Made by a program: the position numbers and the translations under genes
Shown: in pieces, positions 1-7,549 of the stretch
Layout: each line of letters starts with the position of its first letter
Numbering within the stretch: position 1 is the first letter of the stretch
The notes under the pieces: model-generated
What the model was told of the DNA's origin: nothing
The model's input: the letters and a program-made list of their open reading frames with translations, nothing else
Databases searched by the model: none
Assembly (NCBI GenBank): GCA_035535015.1
Contig: DATLQU010000003.1
Coordinates: forward strand, 1 to 17,451
DNA from: Palsa-661 sp035535015
Lineage (GTDB): Bacteria > Actinomycetota > Acidimicrobiia > Acidimicrobiales > UBA8190
DNA: 17,451 bases
Direction of reading: 5' to 3'

Positions 1-83
1 CGTGGTGGAGAGGCCCTCAGCAGTGGCAGAGTATGGGCGGGGGGTGGGATCGACCACCCAGACCGATGCGGAGGAGAGCACCC

Positions 84-1229
84 ATGAAAAGCAAGGCAGC
101 CATCTTGTGGGAGACCCACAGCAAGTGGAGCGTGGAGGACATCGAACTCGATCCTCCCGCTGCCGGCGAGGTCCTGGTCAAGCTGGCCGCATCGGGCCTG
201 TGCCACTCGGACGAACACCTGGTGACGGGCGACATGGTGCTCGACCCTGCCCTGGCCGAGGCCTTCGGCCTGCAGCAGTTTCCCGTCATCGGTGGTCACG
301 AAGGCGCGGGAGAAGTTGTCGAGGTCGGCCCGGGCGTAACCAACCTCAGCGCGGGCGACCACGTGGTGCTGAGCTTCATTCCGTCCTGCGGTCGCTGTCC
401 CTCGTGCGCCATCGGTCAACAGCACCTGTGCGACCTGGGGGCGTTCCTGCTGGCCGGTAAGCAGGTGACCGATTTCACCTCTCGGCATCATGCCGCCGAC
501 GGCACCGACCTGGGCATCATGTGCTGCACCGGCACGTTCGAGCCCTTCACGGTGGTGAGCGAAGCGAGCTGCATCAAGATCGAGCCGCACATCAATCTGG
601 AGAAGGCGGCCCTCGTTGGTTGCGGCGTCACCACCGGCTGGGGCTCAGCGGTCTACGCCGCCGGGGTCCGTTCGGGAGAGACGGTCGTCGTGGTCGGGCT
701 GGGTGGCATCGGCATGAATGCCGTCCAGGGTGCCCGCCTGGCCGGCGCCGACAAGATCATCGGCATCGACCCTCTGGAAGGCAAGCGGGCTGCGGCGGCG
801 ACGTTCGGCGCCACACACACGTGCGCTTCGATGGCGGAGGCCCAAGCTCTCGTCGGTGAACTCACACGCGGCGCCATGGCCGACAAGGCCATTCTGACCA
901 CGGGAGTGGCCACCGGAGATCTCATCGCCCCGCTCATGGATCTCATCAAGAAGGCCGGGCGGGCGGTGGTCACCGCAGTGGCACCCATGGCCCAGACCGA
1001 TGTCAAGCTCGACCTCTTCATGCTGGCCATGGCCAGGAAGGAGCTTGTCGGCTGCATCTTCGGTAATGCCAACCCGAGGCGGGACATCCCCCGGCTACTG
1101 GAGCTGTACACGGACGGCAAGCTCCTGCTCGACCAGTTGGTGACCAACACCTACACGCTGGATGATGTCAATCAGGGTTACGAGGACATGCGCAACGGTA
1201 CGAACATCCGGGGAGTCGTCGTCTTCTGA
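84..1229 (+). CDS. NDMA-dependent (nicotinoprotein) zinc alcohol dehydrogenase
   Basis: Medium-chain zinc alcohol dehydrogenase of 381 residues, oxidising alcohols to aldehydes in the cytoplasm. Visible: catalytic zinc ligands C40 (GLCHSDEHL), H72-E73 (GGHEGAG) and C180; structural zinc cysteines C102, C105, C108 and C116; Rossmann motif GLGGIG at 205-210 with D229 at the end of the next strand. The start is the ATG after GGAGGAGAG (70-78), five bases away; an open frame from 33 has no such site. Overall sequence resembles the actinobacterial group named after the artificial acceptor N,N-dimethyl-4-nitrosoaniline, in which NAD(H) stays bound and mycofactocin is thought to re-oxidise it (family knowledge). 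It converges on the mycofactocin operon, which fits. The exact substrate cannot be told. Confidence 0.93.
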   Translation: MKSKAAILWETHSKWSVEDIELDPPAAGEVLVKLAASGLCHSDEHLVTGDMVLDPALAEAFGLQQFPVIGGHEGAGEVVEVGPGVTNLSAGDHVVLSFIPSCGRCPSCAIGQQHLCDLGAFLLAGKQVTDFTSRHHAADGTDLGIMCCTGTFEPFTVVSEASCIKIEPHINLEKAALVGCGVTTGWGSAVYAAGVRSGETVVVVGLGGIGMNAVQGARLAGADKIIGIDPLEGKRAAAATFGATHTCASMAEAQALVGELTRGAMADKAILTTGVATGDLIAPLMDLIKKAGRAVVTAVAPMAQTDVKLDLFMLAMARKELVGCIFGNANPRRDIPRLLELYTDGKLLLDQLVTNTYTLDDVNQGYEDMRNGTNIRGVVVF

Positions 1230-1235
1230 CCCCGA

Positions 1236-1286
1236 GGTCGGTACCAGCGGGGAACGGGCATCGACCGTTCGCCGCTGGTGCCGACC
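1236..1286. terminator. Nested hairpin, probable bidirectional terminator
   Basis: Two 15-base arms (1236-1250 and 1272-1286) pair with only one G-T wobble. Inside their loop a second perfect stem, GAACGG/CCGTTC (1252-1257 and 1265-1270), leaves a seven-base loop. It sits between the stops of the convergent alcohol dehydrogenase and mftF. There is no clear T run on either side, so a Rho-independent mechanism in the classic sense is inferred only from position and stability. Confidence 0.65.
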
Positions 1287-1319
1287 GATCCCAGCTCTCC
1301 CCAGCACACGTCCACCCGG

Positions 1320-2756
1320 TCACGAGGCAACGACGTCGATGGGTGTCGGAGGAGGAATCGGTCCGGAGAACGACGGGAGCAGAGCGCGCACCGAGCGCGT
1401 CTCGAGGCAGCCCATGGCCACGCCGGTGCCGTAGGCGAGGTCGTCGAGAAGGCGGAGGAGCAGAAACCGCAACGGGTCGAGCCCCGGGCGCCGCGAGCGC
1501 CATTCGAGGAGCGGTGGAACGGTAACGGCGGCCAGCAAGGCGGGGCGGGCACGGGGACAGGTCACCGCGACCACGGCGGAGAGAGGCCACCACGGACGGC
1601 GCAGGGCCTCGGCGACGGCGGTCCCGGCCCAAAGGTGTCCGAGCCCGGCGATGCGCAGTGCCTCGGCAACCGGGTGCTCGAGACCCCGCAATTTCGGCGT
1701 CAATGCGGCGGTGGTACTCACCCCGATGCTGATGCCGAGCAGGGGCTGGCCCACCAGGACGGCCGACCATGCCGCCGCACTCCAGCCGGACACTCTCAAC
1801 GGCGCCACCTTGTCGCCGTGGCGTCGCGCCAATGCGGCGGCCGAGGTCCCGTAGGTCACGCGCTGACGGATCCACGAACGGAGAGTGGGTCGGTTCGGGT
1901 GACTGACGACCGAAGCCGGTTCGTACCGCACCCGCCAGCCCCGGGCGTCGAGGCGCCAGGTGAGGTCGACGTCCTCCCCCGTGTGCAGCGAGGTATCGAA
2001 CCCGCCGACGGATTCGAGGGCTTCGCGTCGGACGGCGAGCGTCGCCGACGGCACATACGGCACCCGGGTGCCGGGCCGCACCGGTGCGGCTCGCTCGCCC
2101 AGGTCGAGCGGTGACCGGGCCGCCTCGTACGCCTTGAGCCATCGGGGCCCGGCATCCGGACGGCAGCGCACCCGCGGGGCGACGGCGCCGACCGTGGGAT
2201 CGGCCAGGTGGGCCAGCAGGGGAGCGAGCCAGCCGGGTTCGGCGGAGATGTCGGTATCGAGGAAGAGGATGATCGGTCGGTTGGTGGCTTGCCAACCCGC
2301 CTGGCGCGCCGCCGCCGGGCCCTGGGGAGCGTCGTTGCGTAGCAGCGTCGTCCCGAACGCCGCCCGTCGGACGGCGTCGGCGTCGGCCGAACCGTCGTCG
2401 ACGACGACGACGTCGTCAGCCAAGCCGCTCACCGTGTCCAGGGTCCGGATCAGCCCCGCTGTCGCGTCGCGCACCGGGATCACGACGGCCACATCCTGTC
2501 GGGTGAGGCGGCCGTCGGCGACCGGCCTGGGGTTGGCCAGACCGCAGTCGACGAGTCTGCTGGCCAAATTCCGGGAGGGCGCCGAATCGGGCATGCGCCG
2601 GCCGGCCACCATGGCGTCGAGCCAATGTGCCCCGGCCCGGGTCAGACGGAGCACGCGCAAAGGGCTACCACCGATGAGGACCTGTCCGTGATCGGTACGC
2701 CGAGCACCGGAGTCGAGTTCGATGGACCAGCCGACCGGGAGACCGTCCTGCGTCAC
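1320..2756 (-). CDS. mftF: Mycofactocin glycosyltransferase MftF
   Basis: Family 2 glycosyltransferase of 478 residues. Known role of the family: adding an oligoglucoside chain to the mycofactocin core (pre-mycofactocin). Visible: an N-terminal domain of about 85 residues with GGSPLRVLRL (29-38), typical of MftF; GT-A fold from V91; DDGS at 120-123; metal-binding DTD at 167-169; catalytic-site GED at 260-262; QRVTYG at 298-303; and a hydrophobic C-terminal part that may sit at the membrane. The GTG start at 2756 overlaps the TGA of the upstream SDR (GTGA) and gives the family-like N-terminus; the open frame reaches 2828 but the extra residues look random. It is the last gene of the operon, followed by the hairpin at 1236-1286. 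Confidence 0.93.
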   Translation of the reverse strand: MTQDGLPVGWSIELDSGARRTDHGQVLIGGSPLRVLRLTRAGAHWLDAMVAGRRMPDSAPSRNLASRLVDCGLANPRPVADGRLTRQDVAVVIPVRDATAGLIRTLDTVSGLADDVVVVDDGSADADAVRRAAFGTTLLRNDAPQGPAAARQAGWQATNRPIILFLDTDISAEPGWLAPLLAHLADPTVGAVAPRVRCRPDAGPRWLKAYEAARSPLDLGERAAPVRPGTRVPYVPSATLAVRREALESVGGFDTSLHTGEDVDLTWRLDARGWRVRYEPASVVSHPNRPTLRSWIRQRVTYGTSAAALARRHGDKVAPLRVSGWSAAAWSAVLVGQPLLGISIGVSTTAALTPKLRGLEHPVAEALRIAGLGHLWAGTAVAEALRRPWWPLSAVVAVTCPRARPALLAAVTVPPLLEWRSRRPGLDPLRFLLLRLLDDLAYGTGVAMGCLETRSVRALLPSFSGPIPPPTPIDVVAS

Positions 2757-3550
2757 TGGGCCGTCATGCCCGCATCGACCGGCAGGACGGCACCGGTGAC
2801 ACCACTGCTGGCGGGGCTGCACACCCAAGCCACGAGGGCAGCCACCTCATCGGGATGCAGGGCGCGCGCCAGGAGATGCTGGAGGATGAGGCCCTCGGTA
2901 TCGGGCAGGTCGTAGACGGCCGAACTGGCGGTCAGCATGGCCGTCGTGGTGGAACCGGGGGCGACGGCATTGGCGGTTATGCCTTCGGGGCCGAGCTCCG
3001 CGGCCAGGCTGCGTATGAGGCCGTTGACACCGTGCTTGGCGGCGACGTACGCCGAGAGCCGCGGGAGCCCGACACTGCCGCCGGCGGAGGAAATCGCCAC
3101 CAGCCGGCCGTCGCGTGGTGCCGGTCGGGCGAGCAGGGCGGGCACGGCGGCTCGGGCCAGCCGCCAGACACCCTCGAGGTTCACGCCGATCATCGTCGCC
3201 CAGATCTCTTCGCCCGTCGTCCACGCCGGGTCACCGCCGGCGATGCAGCCGGCCGCCGCCACCGCGGCATCCAACTGTCCGAAAGCCTCCGTGGCCGCGG
3301 CCACGGCCGCCTCCAGCGCCGGCTGGTCTCGGACGTCGCCGACCACGCCGATCGCCCGGCCGTCGGGTCCCCCGCAGGCCGAGACCACGGAGGCGAGTTC
3401 GTCCGGGGTCGCCAAGGGGTAGTCCAGAGCGTCGTCGTCGGCGCAGCGGTCGAAGAGCACGAGACGCCACTTCTCGCGCGCCAGGGCGCCGGCCACGGCG
3501 GCCCCGATGCCTCGGGCCGCTCCGGTGACGATGGCGACCCGGTCGGTCAC
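2753..3550 (-). CDS. Mycofactocin-coupled SDR family oxidoreductase
   Basis: Short-chain dehydrogenase/reductase of 265 residues. Visible: cofactor motif TGAARGIG (9-16); N124; catalytic S154/S155, Y168 and K172 (YVAAK). Between the second strand and the next helix there is an extra stretch of about 20 residues (CADDDALDYPLATPDELASV, 36-55). Such an insert is typical of mycofactocin-associated SDRs, where it is thought to help bury NAD(H). The gene lies inside the operon, after mftE and before mftF. Start: GTG 3550 overlaps the mftE stop as GTGA; ATG 3562 (MVVTVTDR) is the alternative and adds four residues. Its own stop forms GTGA with mftF. The substrate is unknown; an alcohol or hydroxyl group is likely. 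It should depend on mycofactocin for turnover (family inference). Confidence 0.9.
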   Translation of the reverse strand: MTDRVAIVTGAARGIGAAVAGALAREKWRLVLFDRCADDDALDYPLATPDELASVVSACGGPDGRAIGVVGDVRDQPALEAAVAAATEAFGQLDAAVAAAGCIAGGDPAWTTGEEIWATMIGVNLEGVWRLARAAVPALLARPAPRDGRLVAISSAGGSVGLPRLSAYVAAKHGVNGLIRSLAAELGPEGITANAVAPGSTTTAMLTASSAVYDLPDTEGLILQHLLARALHPDEVAALVAWVCSPASSGVTGAVLPVDAGMTAQ

Positions 3551-4239
3551 GGTGACCACCATGCTTCGACCGACCCGGCCAATTGATCGGCGAGGGCGTC
3601 GAGGAGATGAGCGCCCTCCTCGGCACTCGCACCGCTCGGGTCGCCCAGCACGCCGTTCGGGGAGAGCACCCGGAGACCGCGTTGGCGCAGCTGTGGCAGC
3701 AGCTCCTCGAGGGGTCGGATATTCCCCCTTTTGGCGTCGGCGGTCCGGACCACACTCGGTCGCAGGGCGAGCAGCAGCGACGTCTCGGTGTGGCCGGCGT
3801 GGCTGTCGCCGGCCGGCAGGTGCGGGGACCAGGCGAGCACGTGACGACCCTCGGATCGAGCAGTGGCCACCGCCGCCGCCAGCGGTGCCGCGTTCCCCCC
3901 GTGCCCGGAGACGAGCACGACGCCGCCAAAGGCGTCGACGCTCCGGACGATCTCGACGATCACCTGTTGCAGCACGGAGGCCCCTATCGAGACGGTTCCA
4001 GCGAAATCGGCGTGCTCGCCCGAAGAGCCGTAGGGCAGCGCCGGTGCCACCACCACATCGGGCCGACGGGCGGCCAGGCGCTCGCACAGAGCGATGGCCA
4101 CGTCCGTGTCGGTGCTGAGCGGGAGATGGGGACCGTGTTGTTCGGTGCTGCCGAGCGGCACCACCAGCATGCTGCCCGAGCCGACACGGGCGGCGTCGGG
4201 CCAGGTCATGGTGTCCAGGCGACGGTCGCCCCCCGTCAT
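3547..4239 (-). CDS. mftE: Mycofactocin precursor peptide peptidase MftE (creatininase family)
   Basis: Metal-dependent creatininase-fold peptidase of 230 residues. Known role: cutting the modified Val-Tyr end off MftA to release the cyclised AHDP core. Visible: PLGSTEQHGPHLPLSTD (28-44) with E33, H35 and D44; GSSGEHADFAGT (71-82); SGHGGN (111-116); GDSHAGHTETS (144-154) with E152. These are the metal ligands and signatures of the family. Start choice: ATG 4239 puts the conserved PLGSTEQHG at about the position seen in mycobacterial MftE. A GTG at 4287 would add 16 residues and leave only ten bases after the mftD stop, so it remains possible. Neither start has a strong ribosome binding site. 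Its TGA overlaps the start of the SDR gene. Confidence 0.92.
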   Translation of the reverse strand: MTGGDRRLDTMTWPDAARVGSGSMLVVPLGSTEQHGPHLPLSTDTDVAIALCERLAARRPDVVVAPALPYGSSGEHADFAGTVSIGASVLQQVIVEIVRSVDAFGGVVLVSGHGGNAAPLAAAVATARSEGRHVLAWSPHLPAGDSHAGHTETSLLLALRPSVVRTADAKRGNIRPLEELLPQLRQRGLRVLSPNGVLGDPSGASAEEGAHLLDALADQLAGSVEAWWSP

Positions 4240-4297
4240 CGGGCCACGTGGTTGAGCAGGGCGGGCCGCGGGCCCGACGTCGCGCACCGGGCCGTGG

Positions 4298-5482
4298 CTA
4301 CTCGGAAGGATCGCCCAGCCGGCGGGCGAAGCTCGCCGGGATCACCAGGTCGCGCCGAGTGAGCTCGGTCACGGCGCTGTGCCCGAGACCGAGGAGCGCC
4401 GAATCGATCCCGTTGCGCAAGATGTCGAGGACGTTCTCCACACCGGCCTGGCCGTTGGCCGCCAGTCCCCAGAGGTAGGCCCGGCCGATCATCACGGCGC
4501 GTGCTCCCAGCGCCAGAGCTTTGACCACGTCGCTGCCACGACGGACACCGCCGTCGAGCAGAACCTCGAGCGACGACCCGACGGCGTCGACCACTGCAGG
4601 CAGAGCCCGGATCGACGCCGGCGTGCCATCGAGGTTGTTGCCACCGTGGTTCGACACGGAAATGGCGTCCGCGCCGATGTCGACGGCCCGGCGGGCGTCG
4701 TCGACCCGCATGATCCCCTTGATCATGAAGGGGCCGCCCCACAGATCGCGCAGCCACGCCAGGTCCGCCCAGGAAGGCGGCGGCGTCTGCATCCACTCGC
4801 CGTACGCTTGGAAGAAGGTCGGTACCGGTGCTCCGGGCACGGCCATGTTCGGTACGGTCAAGTCCGGTGGAGACCCCGTCCGGGCCCAGCGGGCCAGCCA
4901 GCGCGGACGCCGTAGCACCTCCGGGGCGAATCGCAGCATGGTCCGGGCGTTGAGCTGCTCCGGGATGAAGGGGCTTCCCCAGTCCCGCCCGTGGGAGAAA
5001 GACCAGTCAAGGGTGACGATGAGGCCCACCGCACCGGCCGCCCGGGCCCGCCCCAGGCGCTCGGCGATCTGGTCCCGGGTCCCGCACCAGTAGATCTGAA
5101 AGAAGGTCTGGGGATTGGCCGCCACCACCTCCTCGATGGGCTTGCTGGCAAATGAGCTCAGTCCCATCGCCGTGCCCCGAGCGGCAGCGGCGCGGGCGAC
5201 GGCGACTTCTGCGTCCGGATCGACCGCCTGCACGCCCGTGGGCGAGATCAAGACGGGAAGCGCGATCTGTTGCCCCATCGCTGACGTGGCCAGCTCGCGT
5301 TTGCTGGCCAGGTCGGCGACGTGCGGCGCGAACCCGAGTTCGCCGAACGCCGCCTGGTTGTCGGCGAGTGTCAGGCCGCGTTCCGATCCGGCCCTGAGGG
5401 CCAATTGGACGGAACGTGGGAGCCGTCGTTCGGCGCGTCGTTGCGCCTCCGCCACCGATTCGAACCAAGGATCCCGGCTCAT
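4298..5482 (-). CDS. mftD: Pre-mycofactocin synthase MftD (FMN-dependent)
   Basis: FMN enzyme of the lactate/2-hydroxy-acid oxidase family, 394 residues. Known role of MftD: oxidative deamination of AHDP to pre-mycofactocin, creating the redox-active alpha-keto amide. Visible: TIM-barrel segments such as PVLISPTGVQ; FQIYW (substrate/FMN region); MIKGIM; catalytic-histidine motif SNHGGNNLDG (277-286; most relatives have HGGRQLD, and NNLD fits the MftD subgroup); phosphate-binding DGGVRRG (310-316) and IGR (332-334). The start ATG 5482 overlaps the mftC stop as ATGA. The open frame continues upstream to 5713, but that part is the antisense-like shadow of the mftC tail and has no family similarity. 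Confidence 0.94.
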   Translation of the reverse strand: MSRDPWFESVAEAQRRAERRLPRSVQLALRAGSERGLTLADNQAAFGELGFAPHVADLASKRELATSAMGQQIALPVLISPTGVQAVDPDAEVAVARAAAARGTAMGLSSFASKPIEEVVAANPQTFFQIYWCGTRDQIAERLGRARAAGAVGLIVTLDWSFSHGRDWGSPFIPEQLNARTMLRFAPEVLRRPRWLARWARTGSPPDLTVPNMAVPGAPVPTFFQAYGEWMQTPPPSWADLAWLRDLWGGPFMIKGIMRVDDARRAVDIGADAISVSNHGGNNLDGTPASIRALPAVVDAVGSSLEVLLDGGVRRGSDVVKALALGARAVMIGRAYLWGLAANGQAGVENVLDILRNGIDSALLGLGHSAVTELTRRDLVIPASFARRLGDPSE

Positions 5483-6723
5483 GGCACGGAGGTCATGGCG
5501 CCGAGACGGTCGTCCGGCGAAGACCCGAGGGCGAGAGGGCTGTCTTCGCAGGCCCGGACGGGCCGACGCCCCGTGAGGAGCGTGACCGGCGTACGGGCAC
5601 CCGGCGTAGGGGCATCCGGCGTAACCGAGCGGCGAGAGTGGTCGGCCGAGGGCGACGGCGCCGAGCCGGGAGTCACCTGGGCGAGCGCCAGCTCGCCGTA
5701 CCCCTTCACGCACTCGGGATCCGGTCCATCAAGCGGCAGGCCGGTGAAGAACTTCGCCGCCATGCACCCACCGCGGCACGCGTCGTACGCCCCGCAGGAC
5801 GCACACGCACCCGCCGACTGCGGTTCGCGCAGGGAGCGGAAGAGCTCGGACCGGCGCCAGATCGGTGCGAATCCGCCCGCCTCGCGCAGGTTTCCGGCGC
5901 GGAATTCCTCGTGGATGGCAAAGGGGCAGGCGTAGACGTCTCCGACGGGATCGATGAGACAGACGACCCGACCGGCGCCGCACAGGTTGAGTCCGGGTAG
6001 CGGGTCCCCGAACCCGGCCAGGTGGAAGAAGGAGTCGCCGGTGAGGACGTTTTCGCCGTGGGCCAGCAGCCAGCGGTGCAGGTCGCGCTGCTGGGTCGCG
6101 GTTGGATGCAGCTCGTCCCACACCTGGGCACCTCGTCCTGAGGGCCGCAAACGCGTGAGGCGCAGTTGCGCATCGTAGTGATCCGCCAGCGCCTTGAACT
6201 CGTCGATTTGAGCGAGGTTGTGCCGGGTACAGACCACCGAGATCTTGAAGTTGGGAAACCCGGCCTGATGCAGGTTCTCCATGGCCCGGATGGCCACGTC
6301 GAAGGAACCGACCCCCCGCACCGAATCGTTGACCGCGGCGGTGGCGCCATCCAGGGAGATCTGGACGTCCACATAGTGGTTGGATGCGAGGCGGGCAGCG
6401 ATCTCCGGGGTGATACGCGAGCCGTTCGTCGAAAACTTCACACCGATGTGGTGAGCGTTGGCGTAGTCGACAAGCTCCCAGAAGTCCGATCGGATGGTGG
6501 GTTCCCCACCTCCGATGTTGACGTAGAAGACCTGCATATCCTCGAGTTCATCGATGACGGCCTTGGCCTCGGCGGTGGTGAGCTCTCTCGGGTCACGTCG
6601 GCCTGAACTGGATAAGCAGTGCCGACAGGCCAGGTTGCAGCCGTACGTGAGCTCCCATGTCAGACAAATGGGGGCATCGAGCCCGCGGGCGAAGTGTTCG
6701 ACGAGAGGGATGGTGACACCCAT
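5479..6723 (-). CDS. mftC: Mycofactocin radical SAM maturase MftC
   Basis: Radical SAM/SPASM enzyme of 414 residues. Known chemistry: two S-adenosylmethionine-driven steps on MftA, decarboxylation of the C-terminal Tyr and then a carbon-carbon bond to Val. Visible: CNLACRHC (C29, C33, C36) for the SAM iron-sulfur cluster; GGGEP (71-75) for SAM binding; SPASM-domain cysteines C248, C255, C266, C307, C310, C316, C320 and C338 for auxiliary clusters. The tail after C338 is about 75 residues; its DHSRR and PVTLL...C..SPLA pieces resemble tails of other MftC proteins. The stretch between them is built on a 15-bp DNA repeat (5586-5623). Start ATG 6723 shares one base with the mftB stop (TAATG). Confidence 0.96.
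   Translation of the reverse strand: MGVTIPLVEHFARGLDAPICLTWELTYGCNLACRHCLSSSGRRDPRELTTAEAKAVIDELEDMQVFYVNIGGGEPTIRSDFWELVDYANAHHIGVKFSTNGSRITPEIAARLASNHYVDVQISLDGATAAVNDSVRGVGSFDVAIRAMENLHQAGFPNFKISVVCTRHNLAQIDEFKALADHYDAQLRLTRLRPSGRGAQVWDELHPTATQQRDLHRWLLAHGENVLTGDSFFHLAGFGDPLPGLNLCGAGRVVCLIDPVGDVYACPFAIHEEFRAGNLREAGGFAPIWRRSELFRSLREPQSAGACASCGAYDACRGGCMAAKFFTGLPLDGPDPECVKGYGELALAQVTPGSAPSPSADHSRRSVTPDAPTPGARTPVTLLTGRRPVRACEDSPLALGSSPDDRLGAMTSVP
5586..5623. repeat. 15-bp tandem repeat inside mftC tail
   Basis: The unit CCGGCGTACGGGCAC (5586-5600) is followed by CCGGCGTAGGGGCAT (5601-5615) and a partial third copy, CCGGCGTA (5616-5623). The unit length is a multiple of three, so it changes the MftC tail by five residues per copy without shifting the frame. 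It lies in the Pro/Thr/Ala-rich linker, where length is unlikely to matter. Confidence 0.7.
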
Positions 6724-7028
6724 TACGGTCGTTCCTGAAGCATCCCGGTCTCCGCCAATCTTGTCAGTGCCCGGGCGAATACGGGCAGAGACGCGTCATC
6801 AATGCCGGCGCGCGCACATGCCGAGCGCGCCGTCGGTGCCTCGCCCAGGTGATTGACGACATCGAGCAGCCGACGGTCTTTGAGAAAGGAGAGACGACGG
6901 GTGCCGAAGTGGTAGAGGAGCGCGCCGAAGGACTCCGGTCTCACCGAGACATCGGGGTTCAGTTGCCACCCCCGTTCCAAGACTGAGGCCCCGGCCGGAT
7001 CCACCGGGGCCGAATGCGTCGCCGTCAC
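6723..7028 (-). CDS. mftB: Mycofactocin peptide chaperone MftB (PqqD/RRE-like)
   Basis: Small PqqD-like protein of 101 residues that binds the MftA leader and presents it to MftC (family knowledge). Visible: the MftB signature WQLNPDV-VRPESFGALLYHFG-RRLSFLKD (21-51), then a winged-helix C-terminal half ending with RLAETGMLQ. Start is uncertain. GTG 7028, two bases after the mftA stop, is chosen because it avoids overlap; GTG 7046 in the same frame would add six residues and overlap the end of mftA by 16 bases. No clear ribosome binding site is seen for either, so translation may be coupled to mftA. Its TAA overlaps the mftC ATG by one base. Confidence 0.92.
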   Translation of the reverse strand: MTATHSAPVDPAGASVLERGWQLNPDVSVRPESFGALLYHFGTRRLSFLKDRRLLDVVNHLGEAPTARSACARAGIDDASLPVFARALTRLAETGMLQERP

Positions 7029-7030
7029 GT

Positions 7031-7150
7031 CTAGTAGACGCCGCACATGCCGTCGATCGAAACGTCCTCGACCAGCAGTTCCTCTTCGACCAGGTCCTGG
7101 TCCTCTGCGGCCTCCTCCACGTCGGCAAGGTGTGCGGCGGACTCAACCAT
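7031..7150 (-). CDS. mftA: Mycofactocin precursor peptide MftA
   Basis: A 39-residue peptide. It ends in IDGMCGVY (32-39), the diagnostic C-terminus of mycofactocin precursors; the last two residues, V38 and Y39, become the cofactor core. The leader is very acidic (13 Asp/Glu in 39 residues, including VEEE and VED), as expected for binding by MftB. The start ATG 7150 has a good ribosome binding site, GGAGG, five bases upstream on the minus strand. The stop is TAG at 7033-7031, two bases before the chosen mftB start. It heads the operon, so the peptide and its maturation enzymes share one transcript. The identification rests on the C-terminal motif plus mftB and mftC next door and is essentially certain. 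Confidence 0.97.
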   Translation of the reverse strand: MVESAAHLADVEEAAEDQDLVEEELLVEDVSIDGMCGVY

Positions 7151-7530
7151 GAAGCCTCCAGATTCGGGAACTGACCAGGGATGATGGCGAGAGTAATGGT
7201 ACCTCGTGCGTGAGCGACAGCGGCCCTGAGCGACATCCTGCAGGGAGGGACCGCTGTTGCGTCACACCGGAAGGGAGCACGGAGCCGGCGTCGCTCTCCT
7301 GCGCCCAAGTTCCCACGACCGGGAAGGTATGCCGGCTGCGCATTCACTCGGTCGAGGTGGACCGATGATCTTCCACGGGGGCGGGCGAGGTTGTCGGCCG
7401 ACGTTCGCGGCCACGTCACAAAGGGTCGACGACACCGGCTGTGACCTCTCCGTCTGGTCCCCCAACCACGTCTTCGATCCCCACCGACGGAAGCGGCGCG
7501 CGGGGTCGGACTCAGGGGTCACGCTCGTCG
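7151..7530. other. Intergenic region between mftA and the HTH gene
   Basis: No convincing gene in about 380 bases; open frames here lack ribosome sites and family features. It must hold the mftA promoter, read to the left. Close to mftA there is a weak -10 candidate (TACCAT, minus strand 7201-7196) and a pair of direct repeats (7211-7235). Further right are a 10-base palindrome GTCGGCCGAC (7393-7402) and inverted hexamers GTCACA/TGTGAC (7415-7420, 7440-7445) 19 bases apart, of unknown meaning. No mftR-type regulator gene is present. Confidence 0.5.
7211..7235 (-). promoter_or_regulatory. Direct repeat TGAGCGACA upstream of mftA
   Basis: TGAGCGACA occurs at 7211-7219 and again at 7227-7235, a 16-base period. 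On the minus strand it lies about ten bases upstream of a weak -10 candidate, TACCAT (7201-7196), in the mftA leader. Its position suits an activator or repressor site for the mft operon, but this is inference only. Confidence 0.3.
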
Positions 7531-7549
7531 TGTCAAGAGGTGCTTGACA
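7531..7549. promoter_or_regulatory. Inverted repeat operator 1 (TGTCAAG-N5-CTTGACA)
   Basis: Perfect seven-base arms TGTCAAG (7531-7537) and CTTGACA (7543-7549) with a five-base centre. The right arm contains TTGACA, a consensus -35 box, for the gene starting at 7580. The same arms and spacing recur at 7560-7578, centre to centre 29 bases, so a dimeric regulator could occupy two nearby sites. Confidence 0.65.

Noticed and set aside
42..59. Hairpin GGGTGG/CCACCC before the alcohol dehydrogenase
   Set aside because: Only six pairs, ending 10 bases before the ribosome site, with no riboswitch features; probably chance in G-rich leader DNA.
1278..2114. Plus-strand open frame opposite mftF
   Set aside because: No family features, composition typical of antisense shadow, no ribosome site; mftF on the other strand is certain.
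5483..5713. N-terminal extension of mftD by 77 residues
   Set aside because: It is the shifted frame of the mftC tail with repeated GCPYA; MftD proteins begin near MSRDPWF, and ATG 5482 forms an ATGA overlap with mftC.
7415..7445. GTCACA-N19-TGTGAC inverted repeat as an operator
   Set aside because: Six-base arms at this distance can arise by chance, and no promoter boxes are next to it.
7257..7547. Possible 96-residue gene between mftA and the HTH gene
   Set aside because: No ribosome site and low-quality sequence; it lies across the regulatory region, and an equally long shadow exists on the other strand.
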